Shown piece by piece: positions 43,646-54,611 of a DNA stretch of 64,000 nucleotides (its first letter is position 1; each line of letters starts with the position of its first letter). The DNA comes from Caulobacterales bacterium (GTDB taxonomy: Bacteria > Pseudomonadota > Alphaproteobacteria > Caulobacterales > Caulobacteraceae). Position numbers and translations under genes: made by a program. The notes beneath the pieces are model-generated. The model was not told where the DNA came from. It saw only the letters and a list, made by a program, of their open reading frames with translations, and did no database searches. Location of the stretch: assembly GCA_016183935.1 (NCBI GenBank), contig JACPDR010000028.1:1-64000 (forward strand). The letters are read 5' to 3'.

Positions 43646-44105
43646 GCTTGGGGTAGGGGGTTCCGTCGCGGTGGAAATAGCGGTCCGCGCCCCGCGGCAG
43701 GACCATGTCGATGTCGGGGTAGTCGCAGGCGTCGGTCTCCGCCGACCGCGCGCCGACCTCCAGCAGGACCGCCTCGGCGCCGGACCGGTTCTCGATCTTG
43801 TGGCCGTTGGGAACCCCGGCCTTGAAGCCCGCGCAGTCGCCGGCCTTCAGCACCGTCTCGCCCTCGTCGTCGACCAGCACCACCTCGCCCGACAGCACCC
43901 AGACGAACTCGTCCTCGGCTTCGTGCCAGTGCCGCTGGCTCGACCAGGCCCCGTCCGGCAGGCGCAGCAGGTTGACCCCGAATTGGTCCAGCCCGACCGC
44001 GTCGCCCAGCCGCCAGCGCCGTCGTGGCTTGCACGGCCCGGCGAATTCCTCGGGATAGCCAGTGCCGTGCCCGGTCGGCGCATTATCGATGTCGATCTTC
44101 GGCAT
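43629..44105 (-). CDS. Cupin-domain protein
   Basis: 158 residues. A single cupin domain: motif 1 HWHEAEDEFVWVLSGEVVLVDDEGE (His, His and Glu ligands) and motif 2 PNGHKIENRS. The N-terminus MPKIDIDNAPTGHGTGYPEEF and the C-terminal DYPDIDMVLP and DRYFHRDGTPYPKHD fit a family of small cytoplasmic cupins seen in alphaproteobacteria. Metal-dependent enzyme or sensor; reaction unknown. The ATG at 44105 is chosen because it gives a family-like start. It is divergent from dapE across 50 bases and upstream of the MFS gene it overlaps. Confidence 0.9.
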   Translation of the reverse strand: MPKIDIDNAPTGHGTGYPEEFAGPCKPRRRWRLGDAVGLDQFGVNLLRLPDGAWSSQRHWHEAEDEFVWVLSGEVVLVDDEGETVLKAGDCAGFKAGVPNGHKIENRSGAEAVLLEVGARSAETDACDYPDIDMVLPRGADRYFHRDGTPYPKHDRRT

Positions 44106-44155
44106 GGCGGGAGAAGCCTTCTCGCAATCGTCCGAACCCCCTAAAGCACAGGTCC

Positions 44156-45316
44156 ATGAGCGCCGCATCACATCCTGTCATCGATCCTGTCGAACTGACC
44201 CGCGACCTGATCCGCCGACCGTCGGTCACCCCCGCCGACGAGGGAGCGATGGACATGCTCGAGCGCCTGCTCACCGGTCTCGGCTTCCACTGCCGGCGGA
44301 TGAAATTCGAGAATATCGAGAACCTCTACGCCCGGCGCGGGACGGCCTCGCCGAACCTCTGCTTCGCCGGCCATACCGACGTGGTCCCCACCGGCAGTCC
44401 GACGGCCTGGTCCGCCGCCCCCTTCGAGGCCGAAGTCCGCGACGGCGTCCTCTACGGCCGCGGCGCCGTCGACATGAAGGGCGGCATCGCGGCCTGGATC
44501 GCCGCCGTCTCCCGGGTGCTGGCCGAGGGCGACACGCCCGGCTCCCTGTCGTTCCTGATCACCGGCGACGAGGAAGGCCCGGCCCTGCACGGCACCAAGC
44601 GGGTGGTCGAGACGCTGATGGCCGAGGGCGAGGTGATCGACGCCTGCGTGGTCGGCGAGCCGTCCTCGCAGCACGCGCTCGGCGACACGATCAAGATCGG
44701 CCGCCGCGGTTCGCTGAACAGCTGGATCACCGTCCACGGCAAGCAGGGGCACGTGGCCTATCCGGACCGGGCGGCCAATCCGGCCCCGGTCATGGCGCGG
44801 CTGATGGCGCGGCTGGCCGACCACCGGCTCGACGACGGCTACCAGGGTTTCCAGCCGTCGAACCTCGAGATCACCACCATCGACATCGGCAACCCGGCCA
44901 CCAACGTCATCCCCGCCGAGGCGAAGGCGCGGCTCAACATCCGCTTCAACCCGAACCACACCGGCGACGAGCTGATCGCCTGGCTCAACGCCACGGCCGG
45001 CGAGGCCCAGGCCGAGAGCGGCCTGCGCATCGAGCTGGAGCACCTGTGCTCGGGCAACGCCTTCCTGACCGAGCCCGGGCCGTTCGTCACCGGCGTGCAG
45101 GACGCGGTCGAGGCCGCTGTCGGCCGCCGCCCCGAGGCCTCGACCACCGGCGGCACCTCGGACGCCCGCTTCATCCGCTCGATGTGCCCGGTGCTGGAAT
45201 TGGGGCTCGTCGGCCAGACCATGCACCAGGTCGACGAGCGCGCGCCCGTGGCCGAGATCGAGGCGCTGGCGGAGGTCTACCGCCGCGTCATCGCGACCTT
45301 TTTCGACCGGGCCTAG
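44156..45316 (+). CDS. dapE: Succinyl-diaminopimelate desuccinylase
   Basis: 386 residues. M20 metallopeptidase of the lysine/DAP pathway. Zinc-ligand and catalytic motifs appear in order: FAGHTDVVPTGS, GRGAVDMKGG, ITGDEEG with the general-base Glu, and VVGEPSS. The dimerisation domain has VHGKQGHVAYPDRAANP, and the final STTGGTSDARF gives the DapE signature. The ATG at 44156 follows a short spacer from the divergent cupin gene. Its last codons overlap a 45-codon gene on the opposite strand. Confidence 0.95.
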   Translation: MSAASHPVIDPVELTRDLIRRPSVTPADEGAMDMLERLLTGLGFHCRRMKFENIENLYARRGTASPNLCFAGHTDVVPTGSPTAWSAAPFEAEVRDGVLYGRGAVDMKGGIAAWIAAVSRVLAEGDTPGSLSFLITGDEEGPALHGTKRVVETLMAEGEVIDACVVGEPSSQHALGDTIKIGRRGSLNSWITVHGKQGHVAYPDRAANPAPVMARLMARLADHRLDDGYQGFQPSNLEITTIDIGNPATNVIPAEAKARLNIRFNPNHTGDELIAWLNATAGEAQAESGLRIELEHLCSGNAFLTEPGPFVTGVQDAVEAAVGRRPEASTTGGTSDARFIRSMCPVLELGLVGQTMHQVDERAPVAEIEALAEVYRRVIATFFDRA

Positions 45317-45450
45317 AGCAGCAGGTCGATGGCCAGCAAGGCTCCGCCGAACATGGCGGCGAAGGCGACGAGGAAATAGAAGATCTCGCGTCGAGCGCTG
45401 CCCCGGCGCTCCAGGGTCATCGGCGGCAATTGGACTGGCAGGCTTCTCAT
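45313..45450 (-). CDS. 45-residue single-span membrane protein
   Basis: A small open frame: MRSLPVQLPPMTLERRGSAR, then REIFYFLVAFAAMFGGALLA and IDLLL. The second part is a plausible membrane helix, preceded by basic residues that would stay inside. A ribosome-binding site GGGAG lies seven bases before the ATG. Its stop overlaps the dapE stop by four bases (45313-45316), and it fills the gap between dapE and the peptidase gene. No homology claim is made; conservation in relatives is the test. Confidence 0.6.
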   Translation of the reverse strand: MRSLPVQLPPMTLERRGSARREIFYFLVAFAAMFGGALLAIDLLL

Positions 45451-45521
45451 GGCGCACTCCCGCAAAACCCGTCGAGGATGCGCCTCGATGGTTGCCCGGG
45501 CGTTGAGAAACGTGGTTGCCG

Positions 45522-46832
45522 CTACGGCCGTTCGAGGAACCTGAGCGCCGTCAGCACATGCGCCCGCACCCCGACCGGCAGCACGGCCTCGTTGACGTCG
45601 AACGCCGGCGAATGGTTCGGCGGCGATGTCGCCGGGTCCACCCCGTCGGCGCTGGCCCCGAGGTGATAGAACACGCCCGGGACCTCTTGCGACAGATAGC
45701 TGAAGTCCTCGGCGACCGTCGTCGGGGGCGCGCCGGCATTGACGTTCCCCTCGCCCGCCGCCTCCTCCAGCACCGGCGCCAGCCAGGCCGAGAGCGCCTC
45801 GTCATTGAACACCAGCGCCGCGTTCTGACGCACGGCGAACTCGGCGGTGGCGCCGTAGGTCTCGGCCACATTGCCGACGGCGATCTCCGCCCGCCGCACC
45901 AGGTCGTCGCGCTGGGCGATGTCGAAGGTGCGCAGCGTGCCCGACAGCACCGCCTGGTCCGGAATGATGTTGTACCGCACCCCCGCGTCCATCGTCGCGA
46001 TGGTGAACACCGTCGGCGTCGAGGTCGGGTCGACGGTGCGGGCGGTCAGGCTGTTGATCGTCTGGATCACGTCGGCCGAGGCGGAGATGACGTCGACCCC
46101 CTTCCACGGCCACGCCCCGTGCGTCTGCCGCCCGTTCAGGACGATGTCGACGCGGTCGGACGCCGCCATGAAGCCGCGCGGGCGGTACCACACGGTCCCG
46201 GGCCGGCCGGGCACCACATGCAGGCCGAAGATCGCGTCCGGACGCGGATCGGCCAGCGCGCCCTCCTCGATCATCAGCGCCGCCCCGCCCTTGGGCTCGC
46301 CCGGAGGCGCGCCCTCCTCGGCCGGCTGGAAGACGAACACCACCGTCCCGGCGATCTGGTCCTTCATCCCGGCCAGCACCTCGGCGGCGCCCATCAGCAT
46401 GGCGACGTGGGCGTCGTGGCCGCAGGCGTGCGCCACCGGCACAGTGGCTCCCATGTAGGTCCCTGTCGCGGTCGAGGCGAACGGCAGGCCGGTCGCCTCC
46501 AGCACCGGCAGGGCGTCCATGTCGGCCCTCAGCGCCACGGTGCGGCCGGGTCGTCCGCCGCGCAGCACGCCGACCACGCCGGTCTTGCCGACGCCCGTCC
46601 TCACCTCCAGGCCCAGCCCGCGCAGGTGTTCGGCGACCACGGCGGCCGTGCGCGTCTCGGCGAAACCCAGTTCGGGGTTGGCGTGCAGGTCACGCCGCCA
46701 GGCGACCACCCGCGGCGTCACCGCCTCGACGGCGGCCGTGACGGCTTCGGCCGACTGGGCGTGCGCGGCCCCGGCCGGCAGGGCGAGCGCCAATGCGGCG
46801 GCGGTGGCGGCGAGCAGGCTGCGGATGGTCAT
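45522..46832 (-). CDS. Secreted M20 family amidohydrolase/carboxypeptidase
   Basis: 436 residues. Signal peptide MTIRSLLAATAAALALALPAGAAHAQ, then the M20D fold: ELGFAETRTAAVVAEHL, LRADMDALPV, and the metal motif HACGHDAHVAML, followed by FQPAEEG and the dimerisation domain with GAWPWKGVDVISASADVIQ. Family members remove acyl or aminoacyl groups from N-acyl amino acids. Periplasmic or secreted. The ATG at 46832 has GGGGAAG upstream; the longer frame to 46859 is not supported. It is divergent from an MFS gene. Confidence 0.93.
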   Translation of the reverse strand: MTIRSLLAATAAALALALPAGAAHAQSAEAVTAAVEAVTPRVVAWRRDLHANPELGFAETRTAAVVAEHLRGLGLEVRTGVGKTGVVGVLRGGRPGRTVALRADMDALPVLEATGLPFASTATGTYMGATVPVAHACGHDAHVAMLMGAAEVLAGMKDQIAGTVVFVFQPAEEGAPPGEPKGGAALMIEEGALADPRPDAIFGLHVVPGRPGTVWYRPRGFMAASDRVDIVLNGRQTHGAWPWKGVDVISASADVIQTINSLTARTVDPTSTPTVFTIATMDAGVRYNIIPDQAVLSGTLRTFDIAQRDDLVRRAEIAVGNVAETYGATAEFAVRQNAALVFNDEALSAWLAPVLEEAAGEGNVNAGAPPTTVAEDFSYLSQEVPGVFYHLGASADGVDPATSPPNHSPAFDVNEAVLPVGVRAHVLTALRFLERP

Positions 46833-46974
46833 GACGGCTTCCCCCGATGATGACGCCACCGTGCGCGGAGGCGCCGCCCTTGCGCAAGGACCCGCTTCGG
46901 ATCAATGCGCCGGGGCCTCCGTCCGCGGCGAAAGCCGTGATGACGCCACATCGAAGCCGGGCTAGGCTCCAGGC

Positions 46975-48276
46975 GTGAACCTCCGCTCGCCCGCCTTCGC
47001 CATCCTTTTCGCGGTCAGCCTGATCGCCGCGGCGGGCAATATGGCCCTGCAGTCGGTGCTGCCGGCCATCGGGCGCGAGTTCCGCCTGTCGGACACCCTG
47101 GTCGCCAGCGCCTTCGCCATTTCCGCCCTGATGTGGACCTTCGCCTCGCCGTTCTGGGCGCGGCTCTCGGACCGGATCGGACGCAAGAAGGTGATCCTGA
47201 TCGGCCTGTCCGGCTTCGTGGTTTCCATGGGCGGCTTCGGCCTGGCCGCGACCTCCGGACTGGAGCGCTGGCTCGGCGTCGGCGTGGCCTTCGTGCTGAT
47301 GGCCATGGCGCGAACCGTCTACGGCGTGTTCGGCTCGGCCGCTCCGATCGCGTCGCAGGCCTATGTGGCGGATCGCACCTCGACGGAGCAACGCACCCAG
47401 GCCATGTCGCTGCTGGCCTCGGCCCAGGGACTCGGCACCGTGATCGGTCCGGCGCTGGCCCCTTTCTTCGTCCTGCCGCTCGTCGGCCTGGCCGGGCCGA
47501 TGTACGCCTTCGCCCTGCTCGGCCTCGTGGTGCTGTTCGTGGTCTGGCGGCGGCTGCCCAGCGGCGAGGTGCTGCGCAAGCCGTCCGCAAGCGGTCACCG
47601 CGACGACGCCGGGAAGGGCCTGTGGAAGGACCCGCGGGTGCGGGACTATCTCCTCTACGGCCTGCTGACGACCGGCGCCCAGGCGATCAACATCTCGGTG
47701 CTGGGCTTCCACGTCATCGACGAACTGGCGGGGACGGGCATCGCGGTCCGGGAGGCCCAGCCCTTCATCGGCATCGCCATGCTGGCCGGGGCCGCCGCCA
47801 CCCTGATGGCCCAATGGGGGCTGATCCCGTTGCTGAAGCTGCAGCCGCGCGAGTTGATGCGCTGGGGCGCGGCCCTCGCCCTGCTCGGCAACCTGATGAG
47901 CGTCGTCGCGCCGGGCTATTACGGCGCGGTCATCGGCTACGCCGTGGTGTCGATGGGCATCGGCTTCGCCCGCCCGGGGTTCACGGCCGGCTCGTCGCTG
48001 TCGGTCGGGCCGCTCGAGCAGGGGGCGGTGGCCGGGCTGATGATGTCCCTCGCCGGCCTCAGCTTCCTCGCTCCGCCGGTGATCGGGGTGGCGCTGTACG
48101 AGCTGTTCGAACCCGCGCCCTTCATCGCCAACGTCGTGCTGCTGACCGCCGCCACGGCCCTGTGCTTCGGCAGCGCGCGCCTGCGGGCCGGACCGCCGGA
48201 CCTGCCGGGCCGCGACGAGACGCCCTCGCCGGAGACGCCGCCCGCGTCGCAACCCGGCCCCGAGGGCAATCGCTGA
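46975..48276 (+). CDS. MFS transporter
   Basis: 433 residues, twelve membrane segments. The conserved loop 2-3 motif is WARLSDRIGRKKVILIGLSG, and LGTVIGPALAPFFVLP corresponds to the TM5 region. The C-terminus is a Pro/Glu-rich tail from about residue 405. Start is GTG. The substrate is unknown. It is divergent from the secreted M20 hydrolase with 142 bases between start codons, where a shared promoter is likely. The SRPBCC gene follows on the same strand after 43 bases. Confidence 0.88.
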   Translation: MNLRSPAFAILFAVSLIAAAGNMALQSVLPAIGREFRLSDTLVASAFAISALMWTFASPFWARLSDRIGRKKVILIGLSGFVVSMGGFGLAATSGLERWLGVGVAFVLMAMARTVYGVFGSAAPIASQAYVADRTSTEQRTQAMSLLASAQGLGTVIGPALAPFFVLPLVGLAGPMYAFALLGLVVLFVVWRRLPSGEVLRKPSASGHRDDAGKGLWKDPRVRDYLLYGLLTTGAQAINISVLGFHVIDELAGTGIAVREAQPFIGIAMLAGAAATLMAQWGLIPLLKLQPRELMRWGAALALLGNLMSVVAPGYYGAVIGYAVVSMGIGFARPGFTAGSSLSVGPLEQGAVAGLMMSLAGLSFLAPPVIGVALYELFEPAPFIANVVLLTAATALCFGSARLRAGPPDLPGRDETPSPETPPASQPGPEGNR

Positions 48277-48319
48277 CGCCGGCCTTTTCAGCGTCGAAAA
48301 GCCGTGTCAGATCGACGTC

Positions 48320-48754
48320 ATGGAAACCGCCCGCATCGAGAAACGCATCGGCGTCCGCGCCCCGGCAGACCGGATCTGGGAAAGCCTCGCCGACCTGCCG
48401 GGCTGGAACCGCTGGAATCCGATCGAGACCGCAGTCGAGGGGACCATCGCCTACGGCGGCTCCATCGCCCTGACCGAGGCGATCGCCGGTCTGCCGGAGC
48501 GCAGGGCGAGCGTCCGGGTCGGCGAGTGGCAACCCAATGCCCAGCTGGTCTGGGTCGAGAAGCGCGGCCTTTGGTTCAGCTCGCTGCGCTATTTCGAGAT
48601 CGACGAGCTCGAACCGGGCAGTTGCATCTTCGCCAACGGTTTCATCTTCAACGGCCTGCGCGGCGAGATGCATTTCGATCGCCACCGCAAGGCTTTGCGC
48701 GAGGCGGTCGACTCGGTCGCGGAAGCGATGAAGACGACGGCTGAACGGGCCTAG
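48320..48754 (+). CDS. SRPBCC-domain (polyketide cyclase-like) protein
   Basis: 144 residues. The N-terminus IEKRIGVRAPADRIWESLADLPGWNRWNPIET is the usual first strand and helix of the START/SRPBCC fold, and the C-terminal helix is LREAVDSVAEAMKTTAERA. Such proteins bind hydrophobic ligands in a helix-grip cavity; ligand unknown. Cytoplasmic. The stop overlaps the stop of tadC by four bases on the opposite strand. Confidence 0.85.
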   Translation: METARIEKRIGVRAPADRIWESLADLPGWNRWNPIETAVEGTIAYGGSIALTEAIAGLPERRASVRVGEWQPNAQLVWVEKRGLWFSSLRYFEIDELEPGSCIFANGFIFNGLRGEMHFDRHRKALREAVDSVAEAMKTTAERA

Positions 48755-49737
48755 CCGCCTTTCGCCATCGTGTCCTGGATGTTGATGATGGCCGGGGTCA
48801 GGATGACGATGAACAGCACCGGCAGGAAGAACAGGATCATCGGCACGGTCAGCTTGGCGGGCAGGGCGGCCGCCTTCTTCTCGGCGGCCGACAGGCGCAT
48901 CTCGCGGTTTTCCTTGGCCATGGTCCGGAGCGCCGAGCCCAGCGGGGTGCCATAGGTCTCGGCCTGCGTCATGGCGGTGGCGACCGATTTGACGCCCGGA
49001 TGGTTGGTCCGCTTGGCCAGCCCGTCATAGGCCAGGCGCCGGTCCGGCAGGTAGCTCAACTCGGCCGACAGCAGGGTTAGTTCCTCGGCCAGGTCGATCG
49101 AGGAGCCGCCGATCTCCTGGCTGACCTTCTGGATCGCCGCCTCGATCGACATGCCGGCCTCGACGCAGATCAGCAGCAGGTCCAACGCATCGGGGAAGGC
49201 CTGCATGATCGAGGTGCGGCGCTTGGAGATGCGGTTGGCGAGGAAGATGTTCGGCGCATAGAAGCCGATCACCGCCGCCGCCATGCAGATGGTGATCCGC
49301 ACCATCACGGGCAGGCCGAAGTCGTTCAGGACAAAGACGTAAAAGACCGCGAGCGCCAGCATGACGAACGGCATGGAGAAGCGGAAGAAATAGAAGGTGG
49401 TCAGCGGCTTGGGGCCCCGGTAGCCGGCCTGCGCCATCTTGTCCGCGACCTTCGGGTCTTCCAGCAGCTTGGTCAGGTTCAACCGTTCGACGACGCGCTT
49501 TTTGAAGCCTTCGTCGCTATGCCGGATGTTCTGCGAGCCGCCCTGGGCCGCCATCGCCTGGCGCGAACGGCGCTTCAGTTCCTCGCGGCGCTCGGCCACG
49601 GCCTTCATCCGGTTTTCCAGCTTGGCCTCGCCGGTGAACGAGCCGAGCAGGGTCACCAGGGTCGCGAACACCAGCACGCCGACGCCCATGCTGAGCAGGT
49701 TCTGCAGATTGGTGACGAAGCCGATGATGTCTCCCAC
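48751..49737 (-). CDS. tadC: Tad pilus platform protein TadC (CpaH)
   Basis: 328 residues. Inner-membrane platform protein of the type IVc (Tad) pilus. Membrane segments near the N-terminus and the block KRRTSIMQAFPDALDLLLICVEAGMSIEAAI, the T2SF/GspF domain signature, are clear. The C-terminal LTVPMILFFLPVLFIVILTPAII helix ends the fold. It is the last gene of the minus-strand cpa operon, nine bases after tadB. It should anchor the motor ATPase CpaF to the membrane. Confidence 0.95.
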   Translation of the reverse strand: MGDIIGFVTNLQNLLSMGVGVLVFATLVTLLGSFTGEAKLENRMKAVAERREELKRRSRQAMAAQGGSQNIRHSDEGFKKRVVERLNLTKLLEDPKVADKMAQAGYRGPKPLTTFYFFRFSMPFVMLALAVFYVFVLNDFGLPVMVRITICMAAAVIGFYAPNIFLANRISKRRTSIMQAFPDALDLLLICVEAGMSIEAAIQKVSQEIGGSSIDLAEELTLLSAELSYLPDRRLAYDGLAKRTNHPGVKSVATAMTQAETYGTPLGSALRTMAKENREMRLSAAEKKAAALPAKLTVPMILFFLPVLFIVILTPAIINIQDTMAKGG

Positions 49738-49746
49738 GCCGCTCCC

Positions 49747-50724
49747 CTAGAACTTGAACGAGATCATGCGCTTCATGACGAAGACGCCGAGCGACATCAT
49801 CATCACCGCGATCAGCAGCATGAACTGGCCGCGGGGATCGGTGAACAGCTTGCCCATGTAGGCCGGGGTGGTGACGCTGACGAGCGCCATCACGGCGGGC
49901 GGCAGCGAGCCGATGATGCCGGCGGAGGCGGTCGCCTCGGACGACAGCGCCTTGATCTTCTCGCCCATCATCTTGCGGGCGCGCAGCACGGTCGACAGGT
50001 TGCCCAGCGCTTCCGCCAGGTTGCCGCCGGTCTTCTGCTGGATGCCGATGACGATGGCGAAGAATTTCAGCTCCGGCGTCGGCATGCGCTCGTACATCTT
50101 CTCGAGCGCCTGCTGCAGGGTCAGGCCGACGCCCAGTCCCTCGACCAAGGTCTGGAATTCGCCGCCCAGCGGAGCCGGGCTCTCGCGGGCGATGATCTTG
50201 AAGCAGTCGTGGACCGGCAGTCCGGACTTGATGCCGCGGACGATGACGTCGACGGCGTCGGCGAAATGGCTGCTGAACTTCTTGCGCCGGCTTTTGCCGA
50301 AGAAGCCGACCACCCAGCGCGGAAGGCCGAGGCCGAAGACCACGGCGGCGCCGATGGCGATCAGCAGGTTCAGACCGAACACCAGCGGGCCGAGGAAGGC
50401 GATCACGCCGAGTACGGCGCTGATGATCCAGAACGTCCGGACGCTGGTCGCCAGGCCGGCCTGCTTCAGCTTGGCGGCGAGGCTGACCCGGGCCTTGCGC
50501 TGGGCGCGTTCCGACTCCTGCAGCTGCTGCATGATCTGCTTGCGGCGCGCCTCGGGCGTGTTCGCCGCGGCCGCCTTGCGCGCGGCGGCCATGTTTTGTT
50601 TCGGGCTGCCGAAATTCTGGGCCCGCTTGACCGCGGCCTCCGATGAATCGCCGCCGCCGACGAAGGCCCAGCCCAGGCCGCCGATGGTGATGAAGGCCAG
50701 AACCGCCGCGAGGATGGGAAGCAT
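49747..50724 (-). CDS. tadB: Tad pilus platform protein TadB (CpaG)
   Basis: 325 residues. A first membrane segment at the N-terminus, then two central helices and the T2SF/GspF domain with FADAVDVIVRGIKSGLPVHDCFKII and FFAIVIGIQQKTGGNLAEALGNLS. Membrane segments at about 92-130 and 270-315. Partner of TadC in the pilus platform. Spacings of six and nine bases to cpaF and tadC show the operon. Confidence 0.95.
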   Translation of the reverse strand: MLPILAAVLAFITIGGLGWAFVGGGDSSEAAVKRAQNFGSPKQNMAAARKAAAANTPEARRKQIMQQLQESERAQRKARVSLAAKLKQAGLATSVRTFWIISAVLGVIAFLGPLVFGLNLLIAIGAAVVFGLGLPRWVVGFFGKSRRKKFSSHFADAVDVIVRGIKSGLPVHDCFKIIARESPAPLGGEFQTLVEGLGVGLTLQQALEKMYERMPTPELKFFAIVIGIQQKTGGNLAEALGNLSTVLRARKMMGEKIKALSSEATASAGIIGSLPPAVMALVSVTTPAYMGKLFTDPRGQFMLLIAVMMMSLGVFVMKRMISFKF

Positions 50725-50730
50725 CGCCGC

Positions 50731-52347
<1,617 letters not shown>

Positions 52348-52350
52348 GCC

Positions 52351-53922
52351 TCAGGACTTCTTTTTGAACAGGCCGGAGAACATCGACCTGCCGTCGCCCT
52401 TGCCCGCCTTGCCCTTCGGCCCGGTCAGCATCGGCAGTTCACGGCGCGAGACGATCTGGGCCAGCATCTGGAAGGCGTCGGCGGCCTTGGACTTGGCGCC
52501 GGCGTCGAGGATCATCTGGCCGTTGTTGGCGGCCGCGCCGAACACCTTTGGATCGAAGGGAATGACCAGGCTGGGGTGCACGCCGAGGGCGGCGCCGAAT
52601 TCCTTGGCCGGGATTTCCGGACGCCCCGGGACGCCGACCTGGTTCAACACCAGCCGCGGCGGGGCGTCGTTCGGCCGGCCCTGGCGGATCAGGTCGATCA
52701 TGTTCTTGGCGTTGCGCAGACTGGCCAGATCGGGGGTCGCCACCACCACCACCTCGTCGGCGGCGATCAGGGTGCGGCGCATCCAGCCCGACCACAGGTG
52801 CGGCAGGTCCAGAACCACGAAGGGCGCGGTCGAGCGGATCTGGTTGGTGACCTCCTCGAAGGCCTCCGGCGAAATGTCCCAGTCGACGTCGAGGGTGGCG
52901 GGGGCGGCGAACAGGCTCAGCTTGTCGGTGCAGCGGACCATCATCCGGTCCAGCAGCACGGGGTCGAGGCGATCCGGCTGGCTCAGGGCGTCGGCGACGC
53001 CGTTCAGCGGATCCTGGTTGAAGTCGAGCCCGGCCGTGCCGAACGGAAGGTCGTAGTCGACGATCACCGTATTGGCGCCGATCCGCTCGCTCATCGCATA
53101 GGCGGTGTTGTGCGCGACGGAGCTGGAGCCGGTGCCGCCGCGGGCCCCGACGAAGGCGATCGAGCGGCCGACGAACGGCTGGGCCGGGTCGGAGAACAGG
53201 CCGCCGATGGCGGCGATCAGCTGCAGCGGCTGCAACGGCGCGACCAGATATTCGCTGACCCCCCGCCGCATCAGTTCCCGGAACAGCAGGATGTCGTTGG
53301 TCGCCCCGATCACCACCACCTTGGTGCCCGCGTCGCAGACCTCGGCCAGCTGGTCGACCTCCCACAGCAGGGTCTGCGGATCCTTCAGGCATTCGACGAT
53401 GATCAGCGGCGGGGTCGGTTCGTGCTGGTAGGCCTCGACCGCCGCCGCCACGCCGCCGACGCGGATCTGGGTGGTGGCGCGCGACAGGCGACGGTCCTGG
53501 CCGGCGCGTTCGGCGGCCGCCAGGGTGTCCTGGCGCTCGGCGAAGACGTGAATGGCGATGCGCGGCACCGAAACCTCGGGACCGCCCCCGCCGAGCGCGG
53601 GCGGCGAAAAGGCCGCCGACGCCCCGGCGACAAGATCGCCTACCGGATTGAAGCCGGCCACGACCGGGACCTGGCCGTCGAACGGCTCGGCCGAATGGGC
53701 CGGAGCCGCGGGCGCGGCGGCTACGGCCGGCGTGGTGAACTGCAGCGGCGGGCGAGCCGCCTCGTCGTCGATGCCCCTCGCGTCCCCGCCCGCGGCGTAC
53801 GGCGCGTCGAGATCATTGCCCAGGCGCACGCCCGCGGCGGGACCCGAGGCGACATAACCCATGTCGAGATCGAACTCGTCCTCGAAGTCCTCAACCGGGC
53901 GTGGGGCGAAGGCGTTGGTCAT
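52351..53922 (-). CDS. cpaE: Pilus localisation ATPase CpaE (TadZ-like)
   Basis: 523 residues. An N-terminal region of about 150 residues with low-complexity Ala/Pro stretches precedes a receiver-like domain (about 160-260) and a MinD-like ATPase domain. The P-loop is GARGGTGSSSVAHN, lacking both lysines of the classical deviant Walker A, as is usual in CpaE proteins. CpaE places the pilus apparatus at the cell pole in Caulobacter. Five bases separate it from cpaD. Confidence 0.93.
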   Translation of the reverse strand: MTNAFAPRPVEDFEDEFDLDMGYVASGPAAGVRLGNDLDAPYAAGGDARGIDDEAARPPLQFTTPAVAAAPAAPAHSAEPFDGQVPVVAGFNPVGDLVAGASAAFSPPALGGGGPEVSVPRIAIHVFAERQDTLAAAERAGQDRRLSRATTQIRVGGVAAAVEAYQHEPTPPLIIVECLKDPQTLLWEVDQLAEVCDAGTKVVVIGATNDILLFRELMRRGVSEYLVAPLQPLQLIAAIGGLFSDPAQPFVGRSIAFVGARGGTGSSSVAHNTAYAMSERIGANTVIVDYDLPFGTAGLDFNQDPLNGVADALSQPDRLDPVLLDRMMVRCTDKLSLFAAPATLDVDWDISPEAFEEVTNQIRSTAPFVVLDLPHLWSGWMRRTLIAADEVVVVATPDLASLRNAKNMIDLIRQGRPNDAPPRLVLNQVGVPGRPEIPAKEFGAALGVHPSLVIPFDPKVFGAAANNGQMILDAGAKSKAADAFQMLAQIVSRRELPMLTGPKGKAGKGDGRSMFSGLFKKKS

Positions 53923-53927
53923 TCAGG

Positions 53928-54611
53928 TTATTCCACGGCCCGTGAGATCTGGCCGTTCACGAGGGATTCCTGCGGGGTCGAACTGGCCTGGCCCCTGCGG
54001 TAGTTATCGAACACCACCGCTGCGCGGCCGGAATCGGCGGGCGTCATGGCGCGCGCGGCGACGATGTCGCGGGGATCGGCGATCTGCGCGGCCATATTGG
54101 CCATGATGGCGCAGCCGAAGCCCCCCGAACTCTGATTGGAAAAGCGACCGACCATGTTGCGCGGCTCGGCGGAACAGTTGGGCACGTGGGCGCGCAGGGA
54201 CTCAAAGCCGACCAGCACCGGCGCCCTCGGGTCGGGCGCGGCGTAGGCGGCCATCTGGATGCGATCGACAGGGACCCCCGCGGCCTGCAGGGCGGTGCGA
54301 GCGGAATAGGCCTGCTCGACCGCCGCCGGGTCGTTGCCCGCCGGGGATTCGATGCGGACCAAGCCCTGGCCCGAGGCGCCATAGCGGGCGGCGAGATCGC
54401 GCAGCGCGGCCTGCTGATTGTCCGAAAGGCCCTGGTCGTGAACCGCGAGGGCGATCCGGTCCAGACCGGGTTCGACCTGTAGCGAGTAACGCGACACCGG
54501 GGTCAGGGGCGTGGTGGGCTCGCTCCCCGACACCGAGGCGCAGCCCGTGACGGAGAACCCGAGCGCGAGGACGGCGATGGCTGCAGAGGCGGATTTCACG
54601 GGGAACCTCAT
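53928..54611 (-). CDS. cpaD: Tad pilus lipoprotein CpaD
   Basis: 227 residues. A lipoprotein signal peptide ends in VTGC (Cys 24). CpaD domain features are a periplasmic beta-rich region with ARYGASGQGLVRIESP and the C-terminal NFSNQSSGGFGCAIMANMAAQIADPRDI-like segment, in which FSNQSSGGFGCAIMANMAAQ is highly conserved. It is an outer-membrane pilotin-like protein that assists the secretin CpaC. The start overlaps cpaC by four bases. Confidence 0.93.
   Translation of the reverse strand: MRFPVKSASAAIAVLALGFSVTGCASVSGSEPTTPLTPVSRYSLQVEPGLDRIALAVHDQGLSDNQQAALRDLAARYGASGQGLVRIESPAGNDPAAVEQAYSARTALQAAGVPVDRIQMAAYAAPDPRAPVLVGFESLRAHVPNCSAEPRNMVGRFSNQSSGGFGCAIMANMAAQIADPRDIVAARAMTPADSGRAAVVFDNYRRGQASSTPQESLVNGQISRAVE

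Noticed and set aside
48278-48306. GGCCTTTT ... GAAAAGCC hairpin before the SRPBCC gene
   Set aside because: The arms have a mismatch and the loop is purine-poor without a T-tract; not a convincing terminator.
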